The notes beneath the pieces were generated by a model. It was not told where the DNA came from, did no database searches, and worked only from the letters and a program-made list of their open reading frames with translations. A DNA stretch of 64,000 bases from Humulus lupulus. Its lineage: Eukaryota; Streptophyta; Magnoliopsida; Rosales; Cannabaceae. Positions 35,033 through 46,400 of this stretch are shown in pieces. How positions within the stretch are numbered: the first letter of the stretch is position 1; each line of letters begins with the position of its first letter. A program made the translations under genes and the position numbers. The DNA is taken from the NCBI RefSeq assembly GCF_963169125.1, contig NC_084802.1, forward strand, positions 18,724,896 to 18,788,895, in the 5' to 3' direction.

Positions 35033-35514
35033 TGTTACACCCAAATTTTGAAAATAAAAGGAATAGCCTTGAAATGTAGGCTCAAAATAGTTAAGCTTAT
35101 GTATACGGATACTAGCAAAACACTTGTGTGAATTATTAAATGATTTCAGGTCTGCTATCAGCACTCTAGTCGACCTACAAATCTATTACTAGCACTCGAG
35201 CATGAGTCCCATCGTTCGAGCCTGAGTTGCAGGCGCGAAGGCACTGACCTTCTCCGAGGAATGTACTCGACGAAATTACTAGATGAGGAGAAGGTTATAA
35301 TTGGAACAATGAGCCCGAAGCCTGAACCAGTCTCAAAGGCACATCAGCAATACGATCGAACTTAGCGACGCATTTTGCAAGTGGGAATGTTGTTAGGAAA
35401 TCCCTATTTCGTAGGGATTAATTATTATCAGATATTAAATCCCTATTGTCACGGGATATTATGTAATCAAGGCATTTATTATATTTATTTAAATTTAATA
35501 TGATTGATTGTAAC
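35033..35514 (+). repeat. Older Tat-type LTR, left part, split by element 2
   Basis: It begins TGTTACACCCAAATTTTG after a polypurine tract, parallel to TGTTATACCCAGATTT of element 2. It is cut after GTAAC at 35514, where element 2 inserted. With the right part (50324-50597) it totals about 756 bp, close to the 795-bp LTR of element 2. Confidence 0.75.
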
Positions 35515-36309
35515 TGTTATACCCAGATTTCGAGCCATGAGGATTGTGACCTCGAAAGCTGGATTCATAATGAATGAACTCGTAAAGTCTGGAATATGTT
35601 CGAAATCTAAACAACGAACCTGCGAAGCAGAGACGACTTCGAAGATGGTAGCCTCGAAATCCTCACGAGCTCGAAGGGTAGGCCCCGAGGTGCATCTGTT
35701 CTCTGGGATGACCTCGGATCAGGGGCTCCGAGCCTGACACGCGTACGAGCTCGAAGTCATGTGGCCTCGGGATATGTTATAGCTCGAAAGTCAGTAAGAA
35801 ACCTGGGAGAATATGGCCTTGGCGATATAGGATAATAACTTTGAATATCCTAATGAGTCATCTATAAGAGACGCGGTCTACATTTATTATTGTAAATCCC
35901 CTACAATCAAGTGATATTATTTGATTAGTTATACGCCCCCTGGTCTTCAGGGGACGTTTCCTTTTATATTGGATTGCAGGCATTTAATGCTATTTAATTT
36001 ATTTGCATATAAAGAGTAACTACCCGAAATATGTGGGATAGTATTCTGAAATCTTCTCTATAAATAGAGAGGTCACGCACCATTGTAAAGGACCGAATTT
36101 TTGTGATCTTGAGAGAAAACTCTGAAGAATTCATCCTTGAAGAATTTTCAGAGATCATCTTGAGTTTAATAACAAAGACTCGTGGACTAGGCAGATTTAA
36201 CTGCTGAACCACGTAAAAAATCGTGTTTGTATTATCATATTTTTATTGGCCATTACTGATTATTGTTTACGTGCTCTTCTTTCACTGTTGACGAAAAACG
36301 ACGTCAACA
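35515..36309 (+). repeat. 5' LTR of element 2
   Basis: It begins TGTTATACCC and ends CGTCAACA. A TATA box (CTATAAATAG) at about 36059-36068 should direct transcription starting about 30 bases downstream. Rich in CTCGAA and GAGCTCGAAG words in the first half. Confidence 0.95.
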
Positions 36310-36312
36310 GTT

Positions 36313-36330
36313 TGGTGCTTTCATTGAGAG
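36313..36330 (+). other. Primer binding site of element 2
   Basis: TGGTGCTTTCATTGAGAG starts four bases after the LTR end, identical to the site of element 1. TGG pairs with the tRNA CCA end. The primer tRNA is not recognised. Confidence 0.75.
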
Positions 36331-36357
36331 CCTTAAGTATTCATTCCTGAAAAAGTC

Positions 36358-39300
36358 ATGGCCATTAATAATCAAAATACACCTGAAGAGAATTACCCAA
36401 GACGTCCTGGGAAACAGCCGATGGAAAACCCAGATGTCGAAGAAAGGAGTGGATCCTCCGATTCTAGGGGACCACCTCCTCCACCAAGAGATGAGGATAT
36501 GTACTACAATCCTGAGCGATATGTTCCTATTGTGGAACTCGAGAACCGGCAACTGAAACAGCAGTTGGCAGAAGCCAACAAGCAGAACAAGGAGTTAGCT
36601 AGGATAGCCGCGGAGGCGCAGGTGGCTCAACCCCCGCCTCCGCGTGAAAACCAAGCTCCTCGTCCTAGGGATGTGCATGTTCCTCCCCGTAGGCCCCGTG
36701 GGCGTCCACCGAAAAATGTTGCCCCAAGAAATGCTCAGGCTAGGGCCCCGGCACAACCGCCGGCACCAGCAGAGCCATCCGCTCCTCCTAGGCCCCAGAG
36801 AAGTACTCGGGCCAGGGGTCCGGTTAATCCACCTGTGGAAGCACCTGGGGGAACTGAAAACAACCGAGCCCCCGCAGAGGCTCGGACTCAAGCCCCTAGA
36901 AATGCACCACACGCAACCAACCCATCTCGGGCAAACTCCGGATCATCCAGGCCGCGAAATGGGTGGCAGCCACCGTCGCCCATACGGTTCCCTCCATCAC
37001 CAATAAGATATCCTTCGCCCCCTCGCAGGAATGCTCAACCAGTTCGAGATCAGGGAGAAAGGCGTGCGAGAGAGAGACAAGGAAACAGGGAAGCTTTCCA
37101 GGAACGGGGAGGCACCCCATCAGAAAGAAGTCAAACATCCCGGTCTCGCACGGCGGAGACGAGGTGGCATGGAAGAAATCCATCTCGAAATAACTATGCG
37201 ACGAGTTTTACCAGCGACGATTCTGGAGACACCAGGACGGTCAGCAAGCATGACCGAGGTCGTAAGAATACTGGAGGCCGCAGAAATCGCCCCGACCTGC
37301 GAGAACACCTGAATCAGAGTCGGGGTAATGTTGACCCGATAAATCCGGACCTGAGGGATCGCTTGAATAGGCGTAAAGATCCTTTACGGAGACACGAGCC
37401 TGGAATTGTGATCGACGACAACCGATTCCAAACTTTGCCTCTCGCGGACCCAGTCCAAGAGAGAATCGATCAGCTGGAAAAGGCATTCAGGCTTTTGAAA
37501 AACAAGCAAGAGCATGATCGATATGAAGATTCTGATGAGGAGCTTGAACCGTTTGCTCCCCATATTTCCAACACTCCATTTTCACAAGGGTTTCGGATCC
37601 CTCACGTCCCGACGTTCGAGGGAAAGACCGACCCATATAGTCATCTGAGTACGTTCAACACCATAATGAGAGCCAGTAACGTGGGTTACGAGTTCAGATG
37701 CATGTTATTTCCAGCATCATTGACAGGACCAGCTAAAAGCTGGTTCGAAAAATATAAGAGACATTCAATAACCTCTTGGGAACAGCTGTCTAAAGACTTC
37801 AAAAAGCAGTTCAAAGCCATGATGGGGGTTCGACCTGAGGCGTCAGCCCTAACTAATGTTCGGTAACAACCAGGCGAAACATTAAAAAGTTACCTTACAA
37901 GGTTTAACTTGGAAGTTGCCCGAGCTCGGAATGTGGATGACAGTGGACACTTAATGGCTGTCCAGGCTGGAGTAATGCCAGGAAGTGCCCTCTGGGACGA
38001 TATGCAAAGAAAACCGGTGAGGTCCCTAACCGAGTTTAATAGACGAGCGCAGAGGTTTGTCAATGTAGAGGAAGCGAGGTCGACACTTAATGTGACTTCC
38101 CAGCCCGAAACTACAATGATAAACGAAAACTCTGCCTCAACCTCGACGGACCCAGTAGCTTCAAAGCCTGCTGTGGAAAACCCTTCCAAGAGAAAAAAGA
38201 ACGAAGGAAGTAACCCCGAGGCCGAAGGAGGAAAGAAAAAGAAGGGGGAGAGATATTTCTCCGTGTATAGAGTGTACACCGAGCTCAACGAGCCTCGGGA
38301 GAACATATACCTGGCTAATGAAAACCAGGTCCCCTTTAGGCGTCCAGACCCGATGAGAAATCAGAAGTCCAAGAGGGATTCAAGCAAGTATTGCCGATTT
38401 CACAGAGACACCGGGCATACTACTGATGAATGTCGACAGTTGAAAGACGAGATCGAAGGATTGATCTCGAGAGGTTACTTTAGACAATATGTCAAGAACC
38501 AGAGTACTAATCAGGTGACTGCGAACCAGAGAGTTGCCGCATCGCAGCCTGCACCAAACAATAATTCCCGAACTCGGGAAGAGGATAGGCCCCCGCCGAT
38601 TGATGGAGAGGATGTGATAACCATCTCGGGAGGGCCTCACCCCGCAGGAACGGGCAAAAATGCCCAAAAGAGATATGTTAACGAGCTGAAGACTGGGGAC
38701 GGGTCTCCCTACGAACCCGAACCTAGAGCTCCAAAAAGCCAGAGGATTGAATCCCAACCAATTACTTTTACTGAGGAAGACGCGTCTCATGTTCAGTTTC
38801 CTCACCATGATCCGCTGGACATCACTCTCCAGCTGGCAAATAAGAGGGTCCACCGAGTTCTTATAGACAATGGGAGCTCAGTTAACATCCTCTATAAAGC
38901 AACCCTCGAGAAGATGGGAATCTCCCTTCGTGACCTGAAAGCATGTGCAACTACTTTATACGGCTTTTCTGGAGAAGGAACCACCTGCATGGGCTCCATC
39001 AAGCTCCCCGTAACCTTAGGAGACTACCCAGTCTCGACAACTAAGATGATGGAATTCGTGGTAATGGATCTACCTTCAGCCTACAATGTTCTGCTCGGGA
39101 GACCCGCCCTGGTTGGGCTGGGGGCAGTCTCATCAGTAAGGCATCTGGCCCTTAAGTTCTCGACCCCAAGCGGCGTTGGAACATTGAAGGGAGATCAATT
39201 GGCTGGGAGGGAATGCTACAGCATTTCCTTAAGAGGAAAGAAACAGACGAGTGCACAAACACTCGTCATTATTCAAAATAAAGACGGGACAGTCTTAGAG

Positions 39301-39381
39301 ATTGATGAAGAGATCGATCCAAGGGTTGAGGAGAAAGCTGACCTCAAACCCTTAGAAGAGCTCGAAGAAATTCAGTTCTAG
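36358..39381 (+). pseudogene. gag-protease of element 2
   Basis: Starts MAINNQNTPEENY 49 bases past the LTR. The first 300 residues are Pro/Arg-rich and probably disordered, with a short coiled-coil-like segment (ELENRQLKQQLAEANKQ). The Retrotrans_gag-like core follows at residues about 410-500 (FEGKTDPYSHL, GPAKSWFEKYK, KQFKAMMG). An in-frame TAA at 37864-37866 interrupts it, and the same frame continues at once. Then come a Cys/His motif (YCRFHRDTGHTTDECRQLKDE) and the protease, active-site region RVLIDNGSSVNILY and a later NVLLGRPAL. The frame ends at TAG 39379-39381, which may be another stop mutation. Apart from that it is well preserved. Gag would assemble the particle; the protease would process the polyprotein. 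Confidence 0.9.
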
Positions 39382-42300
39382 GAAACTGATCCCTCGAAAA
39401 AGGTGAAGGTTGGAAAATACCTCCAAGATGAGACAAAATAGCAACTAATTTGCTTTTTGAAGAAGAACCAGGATGTCTTCGTGTGGTCACACTCGGACAT
39501 GGTGGGAATAAGTCCGAATATAGCTAGCCATGCCCTGAATATAGACAAAAGCTTCCCTCCGAAGCAACAAAAGCAAAGACAGCTAGACGAAGACAGAAAG
39601 AAGGCACTAAAGGAGGAGGTTGACAGGTTAAAGGCAAACTGATTCATTAGGGATGCCTTTTACCCTGACTGGGTAGCCAATCCGGTGTTGGTCCCAAAAC
39701 CCAATGGGACGTGGCGGACCTGTATTGACTATTCAGACCTCAACAAAGCTTGCCCGAAAGACTGTTTCCCATTACCAAGGATTGACCAGCTCGTGGATGC
39801 CACGACGGGGCATGGCCTGATGTCCTTCATGGATGCCTATTCTGGATATAACCAGATACCCATGCATGCCCCCGACCAAGAACATACGAGCTTCATAACG
39901 GATAAGGGGCTATACTGTTACAATGTCATGCCATTCGGGCTAAAAAATGCTGGGGCCACATACCAGCGGCTCGTGAACATGATGTTTTCAGATCAGATAG
40001 GCAACAACATGGAGGTTTATGTTGACGACATGCTTGTCAAATCTTAACTTAACGATAACCATGTTGATGACCTCGAAGAGTGCTTTGGCGTGCTCTGAAA
40101 GTATAACATGAAACTGAATCCTCAGAAGTGCACTTTCGGGGTATCATCAGGAAAATTCTTGGGCTTTATCGTAAACGCTCGTGGAATAGAAGCTAACCCC
40201 GACAAGATCAAGGCCCTGATTGACATGCCCTCACCTCGAAGACACAAGGATGTCCAAAGTTTGACCGGCAGGATGGTGGCCCTAAGTAGGTTTATTTCGA
40301 AATCTACGGACCGCTGTCTCTCGTTTTTTAACCTTTTGAGAGGTGGAAATAAATTTGAATGGACAGAGGAGTGCGAGCTGGAATTCCAGGAACTTAAAAA
40401 GCACCTCGCCGAACCCCCTATCTTATCAAAACCTGAAACGGGAGCAATACTGTACCTATACCTTTCCACCACCGAACACACAATAAGCGCAGTACTCGTT
40501 CGAGAAGAAGATAAGGTACAAAGACCCATTTACTACATCAGTAAAAGATTACTTGGGGCAGAGTCGAGATACCCCTTGATGGAGAAGCTAGCACTTAGTC
40601 TAATTCATTCATCTCATAAACTCCGCCCTTACTTCCAAGCACATCCCATCCACGTGTTGACTGATCAACCACTTAGGCAACTCTTGTCTAAACCAGAAGC
40701 TTCAGGTCGACTTCTTAAATGGGCTGTTGAGCTCGGACAGTTCGAGATCACCTACCACCCAAGGACGAGCATTAAGGCGCAGGCGTTGGCGGACTTTATA
40801 GTGGAATGTACTGGTATGACCAACGATGAAGTCATAACCCCGGCCCACGAGCTGTGGAAACTATACGTCGATGGCTCATCCAATGAAAATGGATCGAGGG
40901 CAGGAATCATTTTGATTACCCCTGCAGGAAGCAGATTTCATTCTACCTTGAGATTCAACTTCAAGGCATCGAATAATGAAGCCGAATACGAGGCTTTGCT
41001 GGCAGGGCTTCGTATAGCTAAGGAGCTCAAAGCTAAAGCAATACATTGCCACAGCGATTCCCAGCTCGTTGTTAACCAAATCCTAGGAGAATACCAGGCT
41101 CGTGGCATGAGAATGGCAGCTTATTTGGAGAAGGAAAAATCCGCATTGGAGTGTTTCGAATTTTATACAATCGAACAGGTTCCCCGAGAACGGAACTCAA
41201 ATGCAGATGCTTTAGCTCGGCTCGCTACCTCCGCTGAGAATGATGAACTGAACGTTGTCCCCATAGAACACCTCTCGGCACCTAGCATTAACGAGCCGGA
41301 GGAGGAAGACGTATGTATGATTGAGTCTGAGCCAACATGGATGACCCCGATAGTGGAATATCTCGAGACCGGCGTCCTTCCAAAAGACCGGAACCAGGCT
41401 CGAAAGTTAATGTATCAGCTTCCCCGATACACCATGATGGACGGAAAGCTATATAGAAGGGGGTATTCCATGCCATTACTACGGTGCGTAACCCCACCCG
41501 AAGCCAAGAGGATCATTGAAGAAATTCATGAAGGGTTCTGTGGAGACCATACTGGGGGGCATAGCCTGTCCAAGAAAATCATACGCCAAGGATATTTTTG
41601 GCCCACCATTAAGTCAGATTCTTTCGAATATGTAAAGAAATGCGACAAATGCTAGAGATTCGCCACGATTCCTCGAGCTCCACCATTCGAGCTGACCATG
41701 TTGACATCCCCATGGCCATTCGCGGTATGGGGAATCGACCTCATTGGCTCTCTCCCAACTGGCAAAGGTGGTGTAAAATATGCTGTAATCGCGGTGGATT
41801 ACTTCACAAAGTGGACGGAAGCTGAACCGTTGGCAACAATAACTTCCAAAAAAGTCCTTGACTTCGTGGTAAAGAACATTGTATGCCGATATGGGGTGCC
41901 AAGGAAGATTGTGTCCGATAACGGAACCCAATTCGATTGCGACTTGTTCACCAACTTTTGTGAAAAGAACGGCATAATAAAGAGTTTCTCTTCAGTAGCT
42001 CATCCTCAGGCGAATGGCCAGGTCGAGGCTGTGAACAAAACTCTCAAGAGTTCTCTAAAGAAAAAGTTGGAGGAGGCGAAGGGACGATGGCCCGAAGAAT
42101 TGCCCCAAGTCCTATGGGGATATAGAACCACAGCTCGAACATCAACAGGGCATACCCCGTTCTATTTAGCGTACGGCTGCAAGGCAATGTTGCCTATTGA
42201 GGTCAAAATCCCAACAATCCGAACTCAGATTTACGACCAAAATTCAAACCACACTCAGCTCGAGGAAACCTTAGACTTGATTGAAGAAAAGAGAGAAGAA

Positions 42301-42559
42301 GCTCAGCTGAGAAATGCTGCCTACCAGGTATTTCAACAAGAGGGTTCGAGATCGAAAGTTCGGAATGGGAGACCTGGTGTTGAGACACGTATTTTTAGCA
42401 ACACGAGATCCGACAGCTAGTGTGCTCGGGCCTAATTGGGAAGGACCATACTAGATAGAGTCAGTCATCCGGCTCGGAGTTTACAAGCTAGCAAGATTGG
42501 ATGGGAGCCTGGTACCGCGAGCATGGAATGGCGAACACCTAAGACCCTACTACCAATAG
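39382..42559 (+). pseudogene. pol of element 2: RT, RNase H, second RNase H, integrase
   Basis: It continues in the gag frame. RT: NPVLVPKPNGTWRTCIDY, MDAYSGYNQI, catalytic VYVDDMLVKS (about 40015-40044). RT-linked RNase H: LYLYLSTTEHTISAVLVREE and RLLGAESRYPLMEKLAL. Second RNase H (about 40855-41250) keeps its acidic set: YVDGSS, NNEAEYEAL, HSDSQLVV, NSNADALA. Integrase: zinc-finger end VKKCDKC, then the core with WGIDLIG, VSDNGTQF, HPQANGQVEAVNKT (D, D, E all present), WPEELPQVLWGYRTTAR. In-frame stops lie at 39439, 39640, 40045, 40096 and 41653. A frameshift near 42330 moves the end into another frame (GMGDLVLRHVFLATRD, LGPNWEG, ending RPYYQ at 42559). Dead, but with catalytic residues intact. 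Confidence 0.9.
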
Positions 42560-43488
42560 TATAGGAAAAGTGTTGCCTGTAACCATGATTTTCTATCTGT
42601 ATTAATTTGTCTGCTTTTGAATTTCGTCAAATAAAGATCTATTTCGTTCAATATGTTATCTCTTTTTATTTTTGCAATCTCTCTTAATTTAATAACCTAT
42701 GGTCACACTCATAGGATATTAAGGGGGCATCATTGGTACATATACCATCAGCTTAAAAAATAAAATAACATACACAAAATACATACAAGTGTCTGGATAC
42801 AACCAGATGTGCGAGCTTAGATAGTTTGGACGCGACCAAATTGTCAAAAACATACAAGTGTTTGGATATAACCAAATGCGCGAGCTTAGATAGTTTGGAC
42901 GTAACCAAATTGTCAACAGATAAAAACGTTTGGGTATAACCAAATGTGCGAACCAGATTAAAAATACAAGTGTATGGATTACAAACCAAACACGACCTTA
43001 ATAGGTTTGGGACAAACCAGCTAAAACTAATCGACGAGTTGAAATTTAAACCTACTTCGAGATAAGTCGAGATCGAGGCTGGAATATCTTATGGGAAAAT
43101 AGTTTCGAACTCATAACATCGGAGAAATAACCCAGGACGAGAAAAAGTAACTAAGCAATAGGATATAACTAGACCATTTATATTACACACCATACAAGTA
43201 CTTTCGAGTTCGTGGTTAAAGTAATATCCGACTTTGATGAATAACGAGATCGGAAGCAGATAATTCGAACAAACTATGCGTGAATGCATCGAGTTTCGAG
43301 CCTAAATCCAAACTATGTTTGTATGAAGAAATAAGCATAAACAACTCATTAATATAAAATATGCAAAATATTTCGAGCCAGGAAATGTAAAGCATATATA
43401 AGTTAATATAAAAAGAAATTGTATCAGCCCTACGGGCATAAATTAAAATAGTTACAAAGAATAAAGGGACGCAGCCCCGAGGTGAGGA
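42560..43488. other. Spacer between integrase and antisense gene of element 2
   Basis: Non-coding. It holds the 69-bp tandem repeat (separate entry) and then AT-rich sequence with GAGTTCGTGG- and TCGAG-rich words like those in the LTR. The antisense gene's transcript should end here. Confidence 0.55.
42781..42990. repeat. Tandem repeat, about three units of 69 bp
   Basis: Units begin near 42781, 42850 and 42919, followed by a partial unit from about 42962. The shared core is ACAAGTGTNTGGATAYAACC, AAATGYGCGAGC and TTAGATAGTTTGGACG, then ACCAAATTGTCAA. The first two units are nearly identical and the third is shorter and more diverged. Same relative place as the array of element 1. Confidence 0.8.
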
Positions 43489-46400
43489 TCAGGAAGGAGC
43501 AGTTCCCTTGGCTTTTCCAGCGTCAACGACACTAGACCCCCCAGGACGAATAGCATGACTATCCTTCTGAGCAGCCTCTCGGGCGGCTTCACTTGCCTCA
43601 AGACGGGCACTCCACCACTCTACATACTTGGCCTCGAGAGGACCCAGGAAGCTGGTATCGAGGTTGGCATTGTCAACCCAAATTTTGTACATAGCCTGGT
43701 TAACCGCCTTCTCCTTCTACTCTTTGAACTCGTTCAGGAGGCGGGCCTTCTCGCTTTCCATGATGTCGAAAGTAGCAGCTTTCTCCTCTTCGAGCTTAGC
43801 ATTGGCCTTCTCCAGCTCAGCAAGACGAGTCTTCGCCTGTTCAAGCTCGGCTTTCGTCTTCTCCAGCTCCGCGAGACGGGTCTTCACATTCTTGAGTTCG
43901 GTCTTCGAGTCCTTGAGTTCATCAGCCATCTTAAGCTGGAGATCCCTCGACTCTTGGGCCAGAGACATACTCGTGTGCACCTCGTTGGTCAGCTTATAAT
44001 TAAGCTGTGCTGAAACGGCAAGGGCCTGAAATACAAAGAATGAATTAGATCACGAGCTGGGACGCAAACAATTAAAGGAGAGTTGCGAAGGTTACCGCGG
44101 CAGTAAGTTCAATACTCTTATCATAAAGAGCATTACAGTCTGAGGCCTTGTGCACAAGGTCCCAATGGTCGGCGCCGAAGCCTGAAAAACTCTGATCCAC
44201 TCGAGAGAGGACGTCCGAGCTAAGTACAGCCCCTTGGGTCCCAGCAGCACCATCAAGCACGAACTCCTCAACATGAGGTCGAGCCGTCGACAGTAGTGTT
44301 GGAGATGTGCCCTGAAAGCATATGTAGTAGACATTGTTTTTATGAAATAAATAAATAAATTGAATTTGTTATGCATATATTTTATGGACTATATTATTCT
44401 ATGATAATATTATGTAAATATCAGGAAAATTCCTAAGTTCATGAATGTAATCTCAAACACGTATTAGTACGAGAGGATTGTATTTGAGATAAATGAACTT
44501 GAATAGTTCGCAGTAAAATAAAGTTATGAAATCTTTAGATTAATTACTGCAAGTACGGTCCACTAGTATTATGAATACACGTGATCTAGATCCGGATCAC
44601 TAGTGTGGTAGGACACTTTAGTGGAGGTGCTTTATATATTAGAGAATATATAGAACTGGACCAGATATGTTTATTAATACTTAGTTAAATATCGTTTCGA
44701 AGTATTGATTAAATATATCAACTGATGATCATATACAAATAGATCTTAATCCTGAGGTTACTATGAACTCCTGTTTATGTTATATGAGTTCTTTGATTCA
44801 CTTGTTAGGGTCTGTCAGAATGATCAGGCTAAAAACTTTTGTTTTGGGAACTCATTAATATAGATGGCTGGGGACATAGTATACAGATATGGAATCTATA
44901 CCTTCTCGCAAGAGATTGAATGATGGTTCTCTTAAGGGTTGACTTTTGGGACTGAAAGGTTATTGAGCTCAAATTCATAATTTAGTTATGAATTAACCTT
45001 CACTAGTAGAGTCAATGGTACTTAAGGAAACAAGACATAATTAAAAGGGTAAAACAATAATTTTATTCCCGATTAATTATGAACCATTATTAGAGGGTCA
45101 AGTTGTATGCAATGATTAAATCAATGGACGCTTTATGATTATAAAGTACTCAGTAAATGAAATGTCTATAATTACAAGAGTTCAATCTCATATTTATAGT
45201 GGAATAATCATGAGATTAATAAATTAAGATTATTTAATTAAAGAGTTTAATTAATAATCTCAAATTTATTGGAGCTTGGAATTATAGGTCCATAGGTCCC
45301 CATAGCGGCTCTATCAACACTGTTCAAGGTAAGAGTTGATATGAAGGGAAAATAGTTTAAAGACATATTTAGGAAGAAATTTGTTCTTCAGGCCAAATAT
45401 GCAATTATATGATAATGGTGATTAATTAATTAATTACAAATTAGTTGTAGTTAACAAAATTAATTAATATTTAATTATTGTATAATTTTTGAAATTATAC
45501 TAAATAATTAAATTAAATTTCGAAATTTAATTAAATAATTAATTAATTGTAATTTTCGAAATTATGATTAATTAAATATTTATTTTCGAAAATTTTGGAT
45601 TTAATTAATTGGTAGAATTAATTAAATATCTTTATTTGAGTGGGAGAAAATAATCTGATAAGTTCAAATTGGATTTGAATTTAAAAGATTATTATTTATT
45701 CAAATAATTAATTATATTTGATAATTAATTAAATAGATAATTAATTTGAATTCAAATTTGAATTAGTTATCAGGTTGTTAGAACTTATCTGACAAAGTAA
45801 TTTGAATAAATAATTAAATAAAATTTGAAAAACCAATATCCTTAGAAATTAGGAAACTACACGTTCACACACAGTCCAGACTGTGTGTGGCGTGTAGGAC
45901 AGAATTTTTCAGGGATGGGATTTTCAATTTTATTTATTTAATTAATTAATTAATGGATAATTGAAAAATTGGTTTTTGGATTTTTTCATTAATGGAATAA
46001 TTAATTAATTAAAAATTAAATTGTAAAATGGTTACAGATTTAATTTTTAAATTTTGAATTTTTTCTGTTAAGAATGACTGATCAGAAAATTATTCACATA
46101 AGATAAGTAAAGAGAATGAGACTACTCTGAGCATTCGCTCTGTGAAAAATAGAACGATAGTTTTCTCTCTCCCTGAAAATAAAGAACCAATTCTCAGGCC
46201 TATTCTCTTGATCTCATGAGTTGAGTACATCAAGAAGAATCACAAATAAACTATCTTTCATTCTCTAAGTGCCCACACATTTCTTGAGGTGTAGAGAACG
46301 CTTTGGAAGATCTTGGTGTGAGTACGTGGGAGCGGCTTGGATAGGAAGATCGTTCTAAATACGAGAAGATAGCAAGGACACTTGATAGGCTTCAAGAGGT

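Noticed and set aside
37890..38306. Minus-strand frame of 138 residues within gag of element 2
   Set aside because: Shadow of the gag frame, which has clear motifs.
42781..42990. CRISPR-like array
   Set aside because: Repeats are contiguous 69-bp units without unique spacers, in a plant retroelement.
43555..44013. Plus-strand frame of 152 residues in element 2
   Set aside because: Shadow of the coiled-coil exon of the antisense gene on the minus strand.
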